Of a stretch of 61,177 bases of DNA, positions 34,603 to 43,750 are shown piece by piece. Both the position numbers and the translations under genes were made by a program. A model generated the notes under the pieces. That model saw nothing but the letters and a program-made list of their open reading frames with translations. It did not search any database and was not told the origin of the DNA. Source of the DNA: Sporichthya sp. (lineage in GTDB: Bacteria; Actinomycetota; Actinomycetes; Sporichthyales; Sporichthyaceae); assembly GCF_013815995.1 (NCBI RefSeq), contig NZ_JACDFE010000002.1, forward strand, positions 1 to 61,177, in the 5' to 3' direction. Within the stretch, counting starts at the first letter, position 1, and each line of letters opens with the position of its first letter.

Positions 34603-35790
34603 CTACGTCGGGGGCTCTGCGTTGACTGCGGTGCCGGCGGCCAGCAACGACGCGATTTCCTCAGCTCCGAGCACAGCGCTCAACACCGCGATCGTGTGCT
34701 CGCCCAGCCGGGGCACCCGTAGGTCGCGTTCCGGCCGTGAGCCGTCGAAGCGCCAAGGCGCCCGGACCAGGTTGAGGTTGTCCGGGGCCTGGGTGAACAT
34801 CTCCAACAACTTCACCTGCGGCAGTTCGGTGACCTCAGCGAGGTCCAGCACGGGCGCGAACGGAACATCGGCCCCGGTCAGCGCCGCATCCCAGGTTGCG
34901 CTCGATCGCGACCGGAAGGCCGGCGCGATCTGCTCGCGGAGCGCGACGTAATTGCGGACCCGGTCTGGGTAGGTCACGTAGTCCGGGTCGGTAAGCAGGT
35001 CCTCGCGCCCGATCACGGTGACGAGTCGTCCCCAGAAGTTCTGGGATGACGACAGGTGCAGCGTGAACTTGCCGCCGTCGGCGGTCGTGACCACGAAGCT
35101 CTGTGCCTGCGGGTGACGCGCTTCTCGCTTGGGTGCTCGCCCGAGCTCCGAGAGCTGGGTCATAGCGTCGATCGTGATCGTGGAGATGCCTTCCAGCATG
35201 GAGGTGTCGACGTCCCCGCCGGCGCCGGTCCGGGATCGGCCGTTCAGGGCGGCCAGCACGCCGGTCGCCGTCACCAGCCCGGTGATGAGGTCGGCCAAAC
35301 AGGTACCGGTGAGCCGCTCGTCAGCTTCGTCGTTGAGCAGTGAGTACAGGCCGCCGTAGCTCTGGCCGACGCTGTCGTAGGCAGGTCGCGCGGCCAGCGG
35401 GCCTTCGGCTCCGAAGCCGGTGACCGAGACCTGGATCAGTTGAGCGTTGAGTTCCCGCATGGCCGTTCGCCCCAACCCGAGGGTGTCGAGTCGGCCGGGT
35501 CGCAAGTTGTCCAGGAGCACGTCACTGGTGGCGATCAGCTTGCGTACCGCGCGATTGCCGTCGACATGGCGCAGGTCGATCGCCACGCTTCGCTTACCGG
35601 AGTTGTACTGCGCGAAGTAGGGGCTGCGGTCGTTGAGGTTGCGCCGGAACGCGTCGCCGCCCTCGGGCTGCTCGATCTTGATGACCTCGGCGCCGAGGCT
35701 GCACAGCAAGGAGGTGGCGTAGGGCGCCGCGATGTATCCGCCGATCTCGATCACGCGGATGCCGGCCAGGGGCGAGGCGCTGGCGCTCAC
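34603..35790 (-). CDS. CaiB/BaiF (class III) CoA-transferase
   Basis: A 395-residue protein from GTG 35790 (VSASASPLAGIRVIEIGGYIAAPYAT), overlapping the SDR by four bases. It has typical class III sequence (LGAEVIKIEQPEGGD, NSGKRSVAIDL, and GGDVDTSMLEG carrying the catalytic Asp). It moves CoA between a donor acyl-CoA and the pathway acid. The 594-residue track ORF runs on through the SDR gene in another frame. Confidence 0.9.
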   Translation of the reverse strand: MSASASPLAGIRVIEIGGYIAAPYATSLLCSLGAEVIKIEQPEGGDAFRRNLNDRSPYFAQYNSGKRSVAIDLRHVDGNRAVRKLIATSDVLLDNLRPGRLDTLGLGRTAMRELNAQLIQVSVTGFGAEGPLAARPAYDSVGQSYGGLYSLLNDEADERLTGTCLADLITGLVTATGVLAALNGRSRTGAGGDVDTSMLEGISTITIDAMTQLSELGRAPKREARHPQAQSFVVTTADGGKFTLHLSSSQNFWGRLVTVIGREDLLTDPDYVTYPDRVRNYVALREQIAPAFRSRSSATWDAALTGADVPFAPVLDLAEVTELPQVKLLEMFTQAPDNLNLVRAPWRFDGSRPERDLRVPRLGEHTIAVLSAVLGAEEIASLLAAGTAVNAEPPT

Positions 35791-36575
35791 AGCGTCGTCG
35801 CCGTACCGCCGTCGACCGGCAGGACCACGCCAGTGACGTACGCGCCGGCTCGCGAGGCCAGGTACAGGGTGGTGCCGACCATGTCCGAATCCTGGACGAA
35901 TCGTTTGATGGGAGTGCGCGCCAACATCGACTCCGCTCCGCGTGTTTCCAACGTCCCCTTGAGCATCTTGCTCGGATACATGCCGGGCGCAATGGCGTTG
36001 ACGGTGATGTTGTGGGCAGCGAGGTCGCGCGCGAGGTGACGGGTCAGATGATGTACGGCCGCTTTCGACGCGGAGTACGCGTACGTCGGGTGGCTGGGGA
36101 CATGCAGTCCGTCGATGGAACCCACGTTGATGATCCGGGCGGGGTCCTCGGGGGTGCCGGCCTTCTCCAATAGCGGCAGCAGTTCGCGCACCAGGAAGAA
36201 GACGCCCTTGACGTTGAGATCGAAGACCTTGTCCCAGCCCTCCTCGGGATACTCCGAGAGCGGCGCGGACCACAGCGCGCCCGCGTTGTTCACGATGAGG
36301 TCGATTTTCGGCTCGCGCAGCGCGATCTGCCGGGCGAGTTCCTCGCACCCGTCCAGGGTGCCGAGGTGGGCCGGGAGCGCGGTGCAATCGCCCCAGCGGA
36401 GCATCTCGCTGGCCGCCTCCTGGCAGACCTGAGCATCACGCGCGCTGATGTATACCTTCGCGCCGGCGCGCACCAGACCCTCGGCGATCCCGCGCCCGAT
36501 CCCGCGGCTCCCGCCGGTGACGAGGGCAACCTTGCCCCGCAGACCGAACAGGTCCTGCACCCAGCTCTGGTCCAT
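35787..36575 (-). CDS. Short-chain dehydrogenase/reductase
   Basis: A 262-residue SDR with TGGSRGIG, NNAG, the Ser in NVGSID and YSASK, ending in VVLPVDGGTATTL. Fits a 3-hydroxyacyl-CoA or alcohol dehydrogenase. Middle gene of the minus-strand unit LLM, SDR, CoA-transferase behind AT-box 6. Confidence 0.9.
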   Translation of the reverse strand: MDQSWVQDLFGLRGKVALVTGGSRGIGRGIAEGLVRAGAKVYISARDAQVCQEAASEMLRWGDCTALPAHLGTLDGCEELARQIALREPKIDLIVNNAGALWSAPLSEYPEEGWDKVFDLNVKGVFFLVRELLPLLEKAGTPEDPARIINVGSIDGLHVPSHPTYAYSASKAAVHHLTRHLARDLAAHNITVNAIAPGMYPSKMLKGTLETRGAESMLARTPIKRFVQDSDMVGTTLYLASRAGAYVTGVVLPVDGGTATTL

Positions 36576-36612
36576 CCACTCTCACCTTTCACGGCTCCGA
36601 AGATCGGAGCAG

Positions 36613-37518
36613 TCACATGTCGGCGCGTTCGGCGACGCGACGCAGCACCTCGATGGCCGGCCCCGGACCGCCCGACTCGTACGGCATCTCCAGGATGAGC
36701 TCGCTGAAGCCCAGCGCCGCGTACCGGTCGAGGCCGGCCGCATCGATCGCGCCGGATTCCGGGTCGGGTCCCGGTCCGGGCTTGGCGACCAGGCGCAGCT
36801 CGCTGAAGTCGCGACCGGCCGCGTCGCACGCGGCGCGCAAAGCGTCGACCAACGGTGGCAACGCGTCCAGCGGTTGCTTGGCCGGAAGCCAGCCGTCACA
36901 GACCGCCGCGACCAGTCGCAGCGCGGCCGGACTCACGCCGCCCCACAGGAACTCCAACGGGCCGGGCCCCGGCGGGAGCAGGGTGAACGGAGTGAGGGTC
37001 GGGACGTTGTCGGGGCCCCGCACCGTGAAGTCGGCCCCGCCGTCGCGGTACAGCTCGCGGATCGTGCCGATCGCTGAGCGCGCCGCCGACGCCCGCTTCT
37101 CGAACGGGGCCCCGATCGCGTCGTACTCCTCACGCAACCAGCCGCTGCCGACGCCGAGGCTGATCGGGCGTTCGGTCAGCCAGGACAGGCTGGTGAGTTG
37201 CTTGGCCAGCAGCACGGGGTTGCGCAACGGCAGGATCAGGACGCTTGTCCCGATACGCATGGTGGGCGGAAGTCGCGCCGACAGCCAGCCGAGGGTCAGC
37301 AGGGGATCGAGCCACGGCGTCTCGGCCGAGAACGGCACCGATCCGCCCGCGGTGTGCGGATACGAGGACTCAGTCCGGCGCGGCAGCACGACGTGGTCGC
37401 CCAGCCACAGCGACCGGTAGCCCAGGCCGTGGGCCTCTTCACAGACCGCGAACAGGTCCGCGGGCGTGAGCGATGCGGTGGGCATCGGCAAGCGGATCCC
37501 GAGCGATGGGCGTCTCAC
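36613..37518 (-). CDS. LLM-class F420-dependent oxidoreductase
   Basis: A 301-residue luciferase-like TIM-barrel protein. It has GIRLPMPTASLTPADLFAVCEEAHGLGYRSLWLGDHVVLP, GTSVLILPLRNPVLLAKQL and ISLGVGSGWLREEYDAIG, the typical pattern of F420- or FMN-dependent actinobacterial members. It may oxidise or reduce a pathway alcohol or enoyl compound. First gene after AT-box 6 on the minus strand. Confidence 0.88.
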   Translation of the reverse strand: MRRPSLGIRLPMPTASLTPADLFAVCEEAHGLGYRSLWLGDHVVLPRRTESSYPHTAGGSVPFSAETPWLDPLLTLGWLSARLPPTMRIGTSVLILPLRNPVLLAKQLTSLSWLTERPISLGVGSGWLREEYDAIGAPFEKRASAARSAIGTIRELYRDGGADFTVRGPDNVPTLTPFTLLPPGPGPLEFLWGGVSPAALRLVAAVCDGWLPAKQPLDALPPLVDALRAACDAAGRDFSELRLVAKPGPGPDPESGAIDAAGLDRYAALGFSELILEMPYESGGPGPAIEVLRRVAERADM

Positions 37519-37560
37519 AGTCGTCGGCCGCTTCTCTGATTGCCTGCCATCCGGTTGTGG

Positions 37561-37575
37561 TGATAATATATCATG
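37561..37575. promoter_or_regulatory. AT-box 6: divergent LLM and CitE-like units
   Basis: TGATAATATATCATG contains perfect arms TGATA/TATCA around a three-base centre. It sits 43 bp from the LLM start and 30 bp from the CitE-like start, so it controls the largest plus-strand unit (eight genes) and one of three genes on the other strand. Confidence 0.75.
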
Positions 37576-37604
37576 CTAAATCCACGATAGATCACGGAGA
37601 ATCG

Positions 37605-38495
37605 GTGAAGCTGCTGCGTTCCCTCCTGTTCGTCCCCGGGCACCGTGCTGCGACCTGGGGCGCAAAGGGGGTGGCCAGCGGCGCGGACGCACTGATCTTC
37701 GACCTCGAAGACTCGGTGCCGGCCGACCTGAAGGCGCAGGGCCGGCGCACCGTTGCCGCGGCCGTTCAGGAACTTCGCGGTCAGCACCCGAATCTCGGTC
37801 TCTACGTCCGGCTGAACTCCTTGGACAGCGGCCTGGTCGCCGACGACCTCGAGGCCGTCGGCGTGGCCGGACTCGACGGGTTCGTGCTGCCCAAGACCTA
37901 CGGCCCGCTCGACGTCGTGCGCTTCGATGCGCTGGTCGCGGAGGCCGAGCGCCGGGCCGGCCTGCCCGAGCAATCGCTCGAATACATCCTGGCGTTGGAG
38001 ACCGCGGAGGCCTACGCGACGTGCGACCAGCTCGCCACCGCCTCGCCTCGGGTGGCCACCCTGTTCGCCGGGACGGCGCGTGACGCTGATGTCGCGCGCT
38101 CCGTCGGCTTCCGGTTCACTCCCGGCGGCCTCGAGACCTTGTACCTGCGGAGCAAGGCTCTGCTCGCCACCCGGGCGGCGGGCCTGGAGCACCCTCTGAT
38201 CGGGCTCTGGCAGGACATCCACGACCTCGAGGGATGCCGCCAGTTCGCGTTCGATAATCGCGGCCTCGGCTACCGCGGTCAGGTGGTCATCCATCCGTCG
38301 CACGTCCCTGTGGTCAATGAGGTGTTCTCGCCGTCTGCGGCAGAGGTCGACTTCTACGAGGGCATGATCCAGGCCTTCGAGGTGGCGGAGCGCGACGGCA
38401 TCGCGGCGATCGACTACGCCGGCCAACACATCGACTATGCCCACATCAAGACGGCGCGTGAAGTCGTGGCCCTCAGCCAGAGGCTGTCGGTATGA
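37605..38495 (+). CDS. CitE/HpcH-type CoA ester lyase (aldolase family)
   Basis: A 296-residue protein from GTG 37605 (VKLLRSLLFVPGHRAATWGAKG). It has FDLEDSVPADLK, which carries metal-binding acids, and GYRGQVVIHPSHVPVVNEVF. The family includes citrate lyase beta, malyl-CoA and beta-methylmalyl-CoA lyases. With a MaoC hydratase overlapping by four bases, it looks like the familiar mesaconyl/methylmalyl-type pair that splits a hydroxy-dicarboxyl-CoA. The exact substrate is unknown. Confidence 0.88.
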   Translation: MKLLRSLLFVPGHRAATWGAKGVASGADALIFDLEDSVPADLKAQGRRTVAAAVQELRGQHPNLGLYVRLNSLDSGLVADDLEAVGVAGLDGFVLPKTYGPLDVVRFDALVAEAERRAGLPEQSLEYILALETAEAYATCDQLATASPRVATLFAGTARDADVARSVGFRFTPGGLETLYLRSKALLATRAAGLEHPLIGLWQDIHDLEGCRQFAFDNRGLGYRGQVVIHPSHVPVVNEVFSPSAAEVDFYEGMIQAFEVAERDGIAAIDYAGQHIDYAHIKTAREVVALSQRLSV

Positions 38496-38968
38496 CCGGT
38501 CTCTACTACGAGGAGTGCGAGCCGGGCCTCGTCTTCGACCATGCGATCCGACGGACAGTCACCGAGACCGACAACACGCTGTTCTGCGCGCTGACCCTCA
38601 ACACCGCGGCCGTCCACCTGGACGAGGAGTACGCCAAGGGCACCGTGTTCGGCCAGCGGCTCGTCAACAGCCTGTACCTGCTCGGACTGGTCACCGGCAT
38701 CAGCGTCCCCGAGACCACCCAAGGCACCACCCTGGCCAATCTCGGCTTCGAGGACGTCCGGTTTCCCAAGCCGGTCTTCCACGGCGACACCATCCACGTC
38801 CGCACCGAGATCCTCGACCGGCGAATCTCGTCGAGCCGGACCGACTCGGGCATCGTGCGGTGGCGGCACTTCGGAATGAATCAGCGCGACGAGATTGTGT
38901 GCGACTGCCGGCGGGTGGCGCTGATGTACTACCGGGAGCCCCAACCCGTGACCGCAGGCGGCGGCTGA
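38492..38968 (+). CDS. MaoC-like hydratase (mesaconyl-CoA hydratase type)
   Basis: A 158-residue hot-dog protein. The active site TETDNTLFCALTLNTAAVHLDEEYA carries Asn and His five apart (NTAAVH), as in the mesaconyl-CoA hydratase-like branch. GTVFGQRLVNSLYLLGL follows. It should hydrate a double bond for the preceding lyase, overlapping it by four bases, and overlaps the next gene (TGATG). Confidence 0.88.
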   Translation: MTGLYYEECEPGLVFDHAIRRTVTETDNTLFCALTLNTAAVHLDEEYAKGTVFGQRLVNSLYLLGLVTGISVPETTQGTTLANLGFEDVRFPKPVFHGDTIHVRTEILDRRISSSRTDSGIVRWRHFGMNQRDEIVCDCRRVALMYYREPQPVTAGGG

Positions 38969-40986
38969 TGCGCGGCTCCAACTTGTTCGCCACGGCGGAC
39001 GGGGCGACCTGGCTGCCGTCCCAAAAGGACCTTGAGCGCAGCCGGTTGCGTGCGGCCATGGAGTCGTGGGGCTACGACGATGTGGCCGCCCTGCACCAGG
39101 CCTCGGTCGATGATCCGCAGTGGTTCTGGCCGGCTGTGGCGGCGGACCTGGGCATCGAGTTCAGCTCGCCCTTCCACATGGTCCGCGACGACTCGGCCGG
39201 TCCCGAGTTCCCGCGCTGGTTCGTCGGAGCCACCTTCAACATCGTCGACTCGTGCGTCGAGCGGCACGCGATCGCGTCCTACGCGGACAAGCCGGCCGTC
39301 TGTTTCGAGGGTGACGCCGGGCAGTACCGGGAGATCAGCCACCGCATGCTGGCCGCCGAAGTGCATCGCGTCGCCGACGCGTTCGCCGAGCTCGGCGTGC
39401 GGAAGGGGGATTGCGTCGGCCTATTCCTGCCGGCGGTGCCTGAAGCCGCTGTCGCGTTCCTGGCCTGTGCCCGCTTGGGCGCGATCGCCGTGCCGATGTT
39501 CTCCGGCTACGGCGCCGGTCCGGTCGCCGATCGCCTCAACGACTGCGCCGCCGTCCTGCTGGTGACGGCCGACCACACGACCCGGCGCGGTCGACCGGTC
39601 GAGATGAAGGCGATTGCAGACGAGGCGCTGCTGCGCGCCCCCGGCGTGCGCACGGTGGTCGTGGTCCCGGCCGGCGAGCCCCGGTCCGACGCGATGGTGG
39701 CCGGTCGCGACCTCTGGTGGGGGGAGCTCCAACCGCTGCAGCGCAGTGCCGCCGCCGAGCGGCTGGACCCGAACCACCCGCTGATGATCATGTACACGTC
39801 CGGCACGACCGGTCGCCCCAAGGGCATCGTGCACTCGCACGTCGGATACCTGCTGAAAGCGGCATTGGACTTCGGGTACGCGTTCGATCTTCAGACCGAC
39901 GACGTCCTGTCGTGGATCGCGGATCTGGGATGGAACCTGGCGCCGCTGATGATCGTCGGCGGGCTGCACCTCGGATCGACGATCGTGCTGATTGAAGGTG
40001 TGCCGGACTATCCGACCCCCGACCGGATCTGGGAGATCGCCCGGCGCCGCAATGCGACCGTGCAGGGCCTGGCCCCGACCGCGGCCCGGATCCTGCAGAC
40101 GCAGACCGAAGGATTCCAGCCGGGGTTGCCGCTCAGCCTGCGGGCCTTCGTCTCCACCGGTGAGGCCTGGGACAGCACCTCGTGGACCTGGCTCTTCGCG
40201 ACCGTCGGCCAGCGCCGGCTGCCGATCCTCAACTACACCGGCGGGACCGAGGTCGGCGGCGGAATCCTTTCTGGCTACACGATCCTGCCGCATCGGGGGC
40301 CCAGCTTCTGCGGTCCGCTGCTGGGCATGGACGTCGCGGTTCTCGACCCGACCGGGGACCCGACCGTCGGAGGGCCCGGCGAACTCGCGCTGCTGAACAC
40401 CTGGCCGGGCATCGCCCTCGGGTTCTGGCACGACGACGAGCGGTTTCTCTCGACGTACTGGCGGCAGTTCCCGGGCACCTGGGTGCACGGCGACCTGGCC
40501 CAGCTGAGCCCTGACGGGTACTGGGACATCCTCGGTCGGAGCGACGACACGATGAAGATCGCCGGTCGGCGGGTGGGGCCCGGCGAGGTCGAGTCCGCCC
40601 TCCTGGCCGCGCCCGGGGTGAAGGACGCCGCAGTCGTGGGCGTTCCCGACGACGTGCGCGGCCAGCGCATCGTGGCCTTCCTGGTGCCCAAGGACCTCGC
40701 GGCGTTGGAGCTGAAGGTCGTGGAGGAGCAGGTCGCGCAACGGATCGGTCGCTCTCTCGTCCCGAGTGCTCTGCACCTGGTGAGCGGACTTCCGAAGACG
40801 AAGAACGGCAAGACCATGCGGCGCACGATCCGAGCGCGGTACCTCGGCGAGGCACTGGGAGACCTGACCGCGCTGGATGCAGCAACGCCGGTGGAGCAAA
40901 TACCGGTCCTAACAGAACTGTCCGCCACCGGCCGTCCGAGCTCGGGCGTGACCGGCAAGAGCGACGGCTACGGGAGAACTACATGA
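38968..40986 (+). CDS. AMP-forming acyl-CoA synthetase (acetoacetyl-CoA synthetase-like)
   Basis: A 672-residue ligase from ATG 38968 (MRGSNLFATADGATWLPSQKD). The ATP motif is MYTSGTTGRPKG, then YTGGTEVGGG, GRSDDTMKIAGRRVGPGEVE and the catalytic Lys in TKNGKTMRR. The long N-terminus and WFVGATFNIVD match the AACS/acetyl-CoA synthetase-like branch. It activates a pathway acid to its CoA thioester. The track start, 177 codons upstream, lies in the previous genes. Confidence 0.92.
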   Translation: MRGSNLFATADGATWLPSQKDLERSRLRAAMESWGYDDVAALHQASVDDPQWFWPAVAADLGIEFSSPFHMVRDDSAGPEFPRWFVGATFNIVDSCVERHAIASYADKPAVCFEGDAGQYREISHRMLAAEVHRVADAFAELGVRKGDCVGLFLPAVPEAAVAFLACARLGAIAVPMFSGYGAGPVADRLNDCAAVLLVTADHTTRRGRPVEMKAIADEALLRAPGVRTVVVVPAGEPRSDAMVAGRDLWWGELQPLQRSAAAERLDPNHPLMIMYTSGTTGRPKGIVHSHVGYLLKAALDFGYAFDLQTDDVLSWIADLGWNLAPLMIVGGLHLGSTIVLIEGVPDYPTPDRIWEIARRRNATVQGLAPTAARILQTQTEGFQPGLPLSLRAFVSTGEAWDSTSWTWLFATVGQRRLPILNYTGGTEVGGGILSGYTILPHRGPSFCGPLLGMDVAVLDPTGDPTVGGPGELALLNTWPGIALGFWHDDERFLSTYWRQFPGTWVHGDLAQLSPDGYWDILGRSDDTMKIAGRRVGPGEVESALLAAPGVKDAAVVGVPDDVRGQRIVAFLVPKDLAALELKVVEEQVAQRIGRSLVPSALHLVSGLPKTKNGKTMRRTIRARYLGEALGDLTALDAATPVEQIPVLTELSATGRPSSGVTGKSDGYGRTT

Positions 40987-42146
40987 CGCTGACCTCAGAG
41001 TCGGATCTCGAGCTGATTCGCAAGACCGTGCGTGGTCTCGCCAATCGCTTCACCCTCGACTACTGGCGAGAGAAAGACCAGACCGGTACGTACCCCTGGG
41101 AGTTCATCCGCGCCTTCGCCGAAGGCGGATGGATGGGCGCAATGATCCCGGAGGAGTACGGCGGCCTCGGCCTCGGACTCACCGAGTCGGGCGTCATGCT
41201 TCACGAGATCGCGCTCTCCGGCGCGGGAACCGGCGGAGTGTCCGCCATCCACTTCTCGGTCTTCCCCTCGGGCCCGATCCTGCGGCACGGATCCGAGGAG
41301 ATGAAGCGGACGTACCTGCCTGAGCTCGCAGCGGGCCGGCTGCTGATGGCCTTCGGCGTCTCGGAACCCGACGCCGGATTCGACACCTCCCGAATCTCGA
41401 CGCGGGCGGTCCGTGAGGGCGGCAAGTGGCACATCACCGGGCGGAAGGTGTGGATCACCAATGCCCAGAACGCGCACCGCCTCCTCCTGCTGGCCCGCAC
41501 CTCGCCGCGCAACGAGGAGCGCCCGCTCGACGGCATGACGCTCTTCTTCACCGACCTCAACCGTGACCGCATCGATGTCCGCGAAATCGAGAAGCTCGGC
41601 CGGGCGTGCGTGGACTCGAACGAGTTGTTCATCGACGATCTCGTGGTGGGAGACGAGGACGTCATCGGTGAGGTGGGCAAGGGATTTCGCTACCTGCTCG
41701 ACGGCCTCAACCCGGAACGGATTGTCGTCGGGATGGAGCAGACCGGGCTGGGCCGGTGCGCACTCGGCCTCGCCGTCGACTACGCGAACCAGCGCGTGGT
41801 GTTCGACCGTCCGATCGGCAAGAACCAGGCGATCGCTCACCCGCTGGCCGACTCCTGGATCCGGCTGCACGCGGCCGAGCGGGTCGCCATGCACGCAGCC
41901 GCGCTCTTCGATCAGAACCTGCCCTGCGGGCCGGAGGCGAACGCGGCCAAGTTCCTCGGCAGCGAGGCGGGCTTCGAGGCCTGTGACCGTGCGATGCAGA
42001 CGTTCGGGAGCTTCTCCTACTCGAAGGAGTTCCACATCGAACGGCTCTGGCGGGAATCCCGGTTGCTGAAGATCGCGCCCGTCTCCCAGGAGATGGTGCT
42101 GAACTTCGTCGCTACCAACGTGCTCGGCCTCCCGAAGTCCTACTGA
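40983..42146 (+). CDS. Acyl-CoA dehydrogenase
   Basis: A 387-residue flavoprotein with FAEGGWMGAMIPEEYGGLGLGL, the FAD block LLMAFGVSEPDAGFDTSRIST, KVWITNAQNAHRLLLLART and the C-terminal MQTFGSFSYSKEFHIERLWRESR. It makes the 2,3-double bond in an acyl-CoA. It overlaps the ligase by four bases and is followed by the SDR and crotonase of the same beta-oxidation-like set. Confidence 0.93.
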   Translation: MTLTSESDLELIRKTVRGLANRFTLDYWREKDQTGTYPWEFIRAFAEGGWMGAMIPEEYGGLGLGLTESGVMLHEIALSGAGTGGVSAIHFSVFPSGPILRHGSEEMKRTYLPELAAGRLLMAFGVSEPDAGFDTSRISTRAVREGGKWHITGRKVWITNAQNAHRLLLLARTSPRNEERPLDGMTLFFTDLNRDRIDVREIEKLGRACVDSNELFIDDLVVGDEDVIGEVGKGFRYLLDGLNPERIVVGMEQTGLGRCALGLAVDYANQRVVFDRPIGKNQAIAHPLADSWIRLHAAERVAMHAAALFDQNLPCGPEANAAKFLGSEAGFEACDRAMQTFGSFSYSKEFHIERLWRESRLLKIAPVSQEMVLNFVATNVLGLPKSY

Positions 42147-42152
42147 GTCCGC

Positions 42153-42932
42153 GTGACGAGCAATGCGCCGGCGCCGGCGCTCGATCCCGCCCGGCTGCTG
42201 CAGAGTCAGATCGCGGTCGTCACCGGTGCCGCACAGGGCATCGGTGAAGCGATTGCCCGCAGGTTCGCGCAGCACGGCGCGCACGTCGTCCTCGTCGACC
42301 TCAATCGGGACGCGTTGGAGCTTCTCGCCCTCGACCTGGCCTCCGGCCCCGGGAGCGCTTCGGTCGTGTGCGCCGATGTGAGCTCGCCGGAGGACCACGA
42401 AACGGTGCATGCGCACTGCCGCGACGACCTCGGCGGCGTGCACGTCCTGGTCAACAACGCCGGCATCAATCGCGATGCCTATCTGCCGAAGATGTCGCTC
42501 GCGGACTTCGACCAGGTCATCTCGGTGAGCCTGCGCGGGGCCTGGCTGGGAATCCGCACCTTGTCGCCGCTCATGCGCGCCGGGTCCGGTGGCTCGATCG
42601 TCAATATGTCCTCGCTGGCCGGGAAGATCGGCAACCCGGGCCAGACCAACTACTCGGCCGCGAAGGCCGGGCTGATCGGCCTGACCAAGGCCGCGGCCAA
42701 GGAACTCGGCGGGTTCGGCATTCGCGTGAACGCCGTTCAGCCGGGGCTGATTCGGACCGCAATGACCGAGCGGATGAAGCCGGAGGTGTGGCAGGCGAAG
42801 GAGGCCGAGGTGCCACTTGGTCGCGCCGGAACCCCGGACGAAGTGGCCGCCGCGGTCCTGTTCCTCGCCTCCCCGATGGGTGGCTACATCAGCGGAGCTG
42901 TGCTGGAGGTCAGTGGTGGCCGTGGCATCTAA
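42153..42932 (+). CDS. Short-chain dehydrogenase/reductase (FabG-like)
   Basis: A 259-residue SDR with TGAAQGIG, NNAGINRD, Ser in NMSSLAG, YSAAK and the C-terminal SGAVLEVSGGRGI. Fits a 3-hydroxyacyl-CoA dehydrogenase or ketoacyl reductase. GTG start, six bases after the dehydrogenase stop. Confidence 0.92.
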   Translation: MTSNAPAPALDPARLLQSQIAVVTGAAQGIGEAIARRFAQHGAHVVLVDLNRDALELLALDLASGPGSASVVCADVSSPEDHETVHAHCRDDLGGVHVLVNNAGINRDAYLPKMSLADFDQVISVSLRGAWLGIRTLSPLMRAGSGGSIVNMSSLAGKIGNPGQTNYSAAKAGLIGLTKAAAKELGGFGIRVNAVQPGLIRTAMTERMKPEVWQAKEAEVPLGRAGTPDEVAAAVLFLASPMGGYISGAVLEVSGGRGI

Positions 42933-42946
42933 ACGAGAGGTAGACC

Positions 42947-43750
42947 ATGCTCGCTCGGTACAAGGAGTTTGACCGTCTCCGCTTCGAGAACCCCAGCCCG
43001 GGCGTCCTGGAGCTGGTGTTCGAAGGCCCTGGCCTGAATGCGGTGGACGAAGAGATGCATCGCCAGCTGCCGGAGATCTGGCCGGTCATCGACAAGGATC
43101 CGGAAGTCCGGTGCGTCCTGGTCCGCGGTGAGGGCAAGGCGTTCTCGGCCGGCGGAAGTTTCGATCTGATTGATGCTCAGATCAACGACTATGCGGTGCG
43201 CGTGCGGGTCCTTAGGGAGTCGCGGGATCTGTTCTACAACGTGATCAATTGCTCGAAGCCGATCATCTCCGCCATCCACGGCCCCGCTGTCGGTGCCGGC
43301 CTGGTGGTGGCCTTGCTCGCCGACATCTCGATCGCCGCGACCGACGCCCGGATCATCGATGGACACACTCGCCTCGGCGTTACGGCCGGGGACCACGCCG
43401 CGATGGTGTGGCCGCTGCTGTGCGGGATGGCGAAGGCGAAGTACTACCTGCTGACCTGCAAGGAGATGTCCGGGGCGGAAGCCGAACGCATCGGCATCAT
43501 CTCGTTGGCGGTGGAGCGCGAGGAGTTGTTCGGCACCGCGCGCACGATTGCGGCCGACCTCAGTATGGGAGCGCAGGAAGCCATCCGGTGGACGAAGTTC
43601 TCGCTGAACAACTGGTACCGGGCGCAAGGTCCGATCTTCGAGGCGTCGCTCGGCCTTGAGTTCCTCGGCTTCGGTGGTCCTGAGGTTCGCGAAGGCGTCG
43701 CCGCTCACCGGGAGCGCCGGGCCCCGGTGTTCGTCCCGGATGCGGGATGA
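42947..43750 (+). CDS. Enoyl-CoA hydratase
   Basis: A 267-residue crotonase. The oxyanion loop [11 protein letters not shown] and the core [22 protein letters not shown] are canonical. [18 protein letters not shown] follows. It should add water to the enoyl-CoA made by the adjacent dehydrogenase. Preceded by GAGAGGT and overlapping the next gene by four bases. Confidence 0.92.
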   Translation: MLARYKEFDRLRFENPSPGVLELVFEGPGLNAVDEEMHRQLPEIWPVIDKDPEVRCVLVRGEGKAFSAGGSFDLIDAQINDYAVRVRVLRESRDLFYNVINCSKPIISAIHGPAVGAGLVVALLADISIAATDARIIDGHTRLGVTAGDHAAMVWPLLCGMAKAKYYLLTCKEMSGAEAERIGIISLAVEREELFGTARTIAADLSMGAQEAIRWTKFSLNNWYRAQGPIFEASLGLEFLGFGGPEVREGVAAHRERRAPVFVPDAG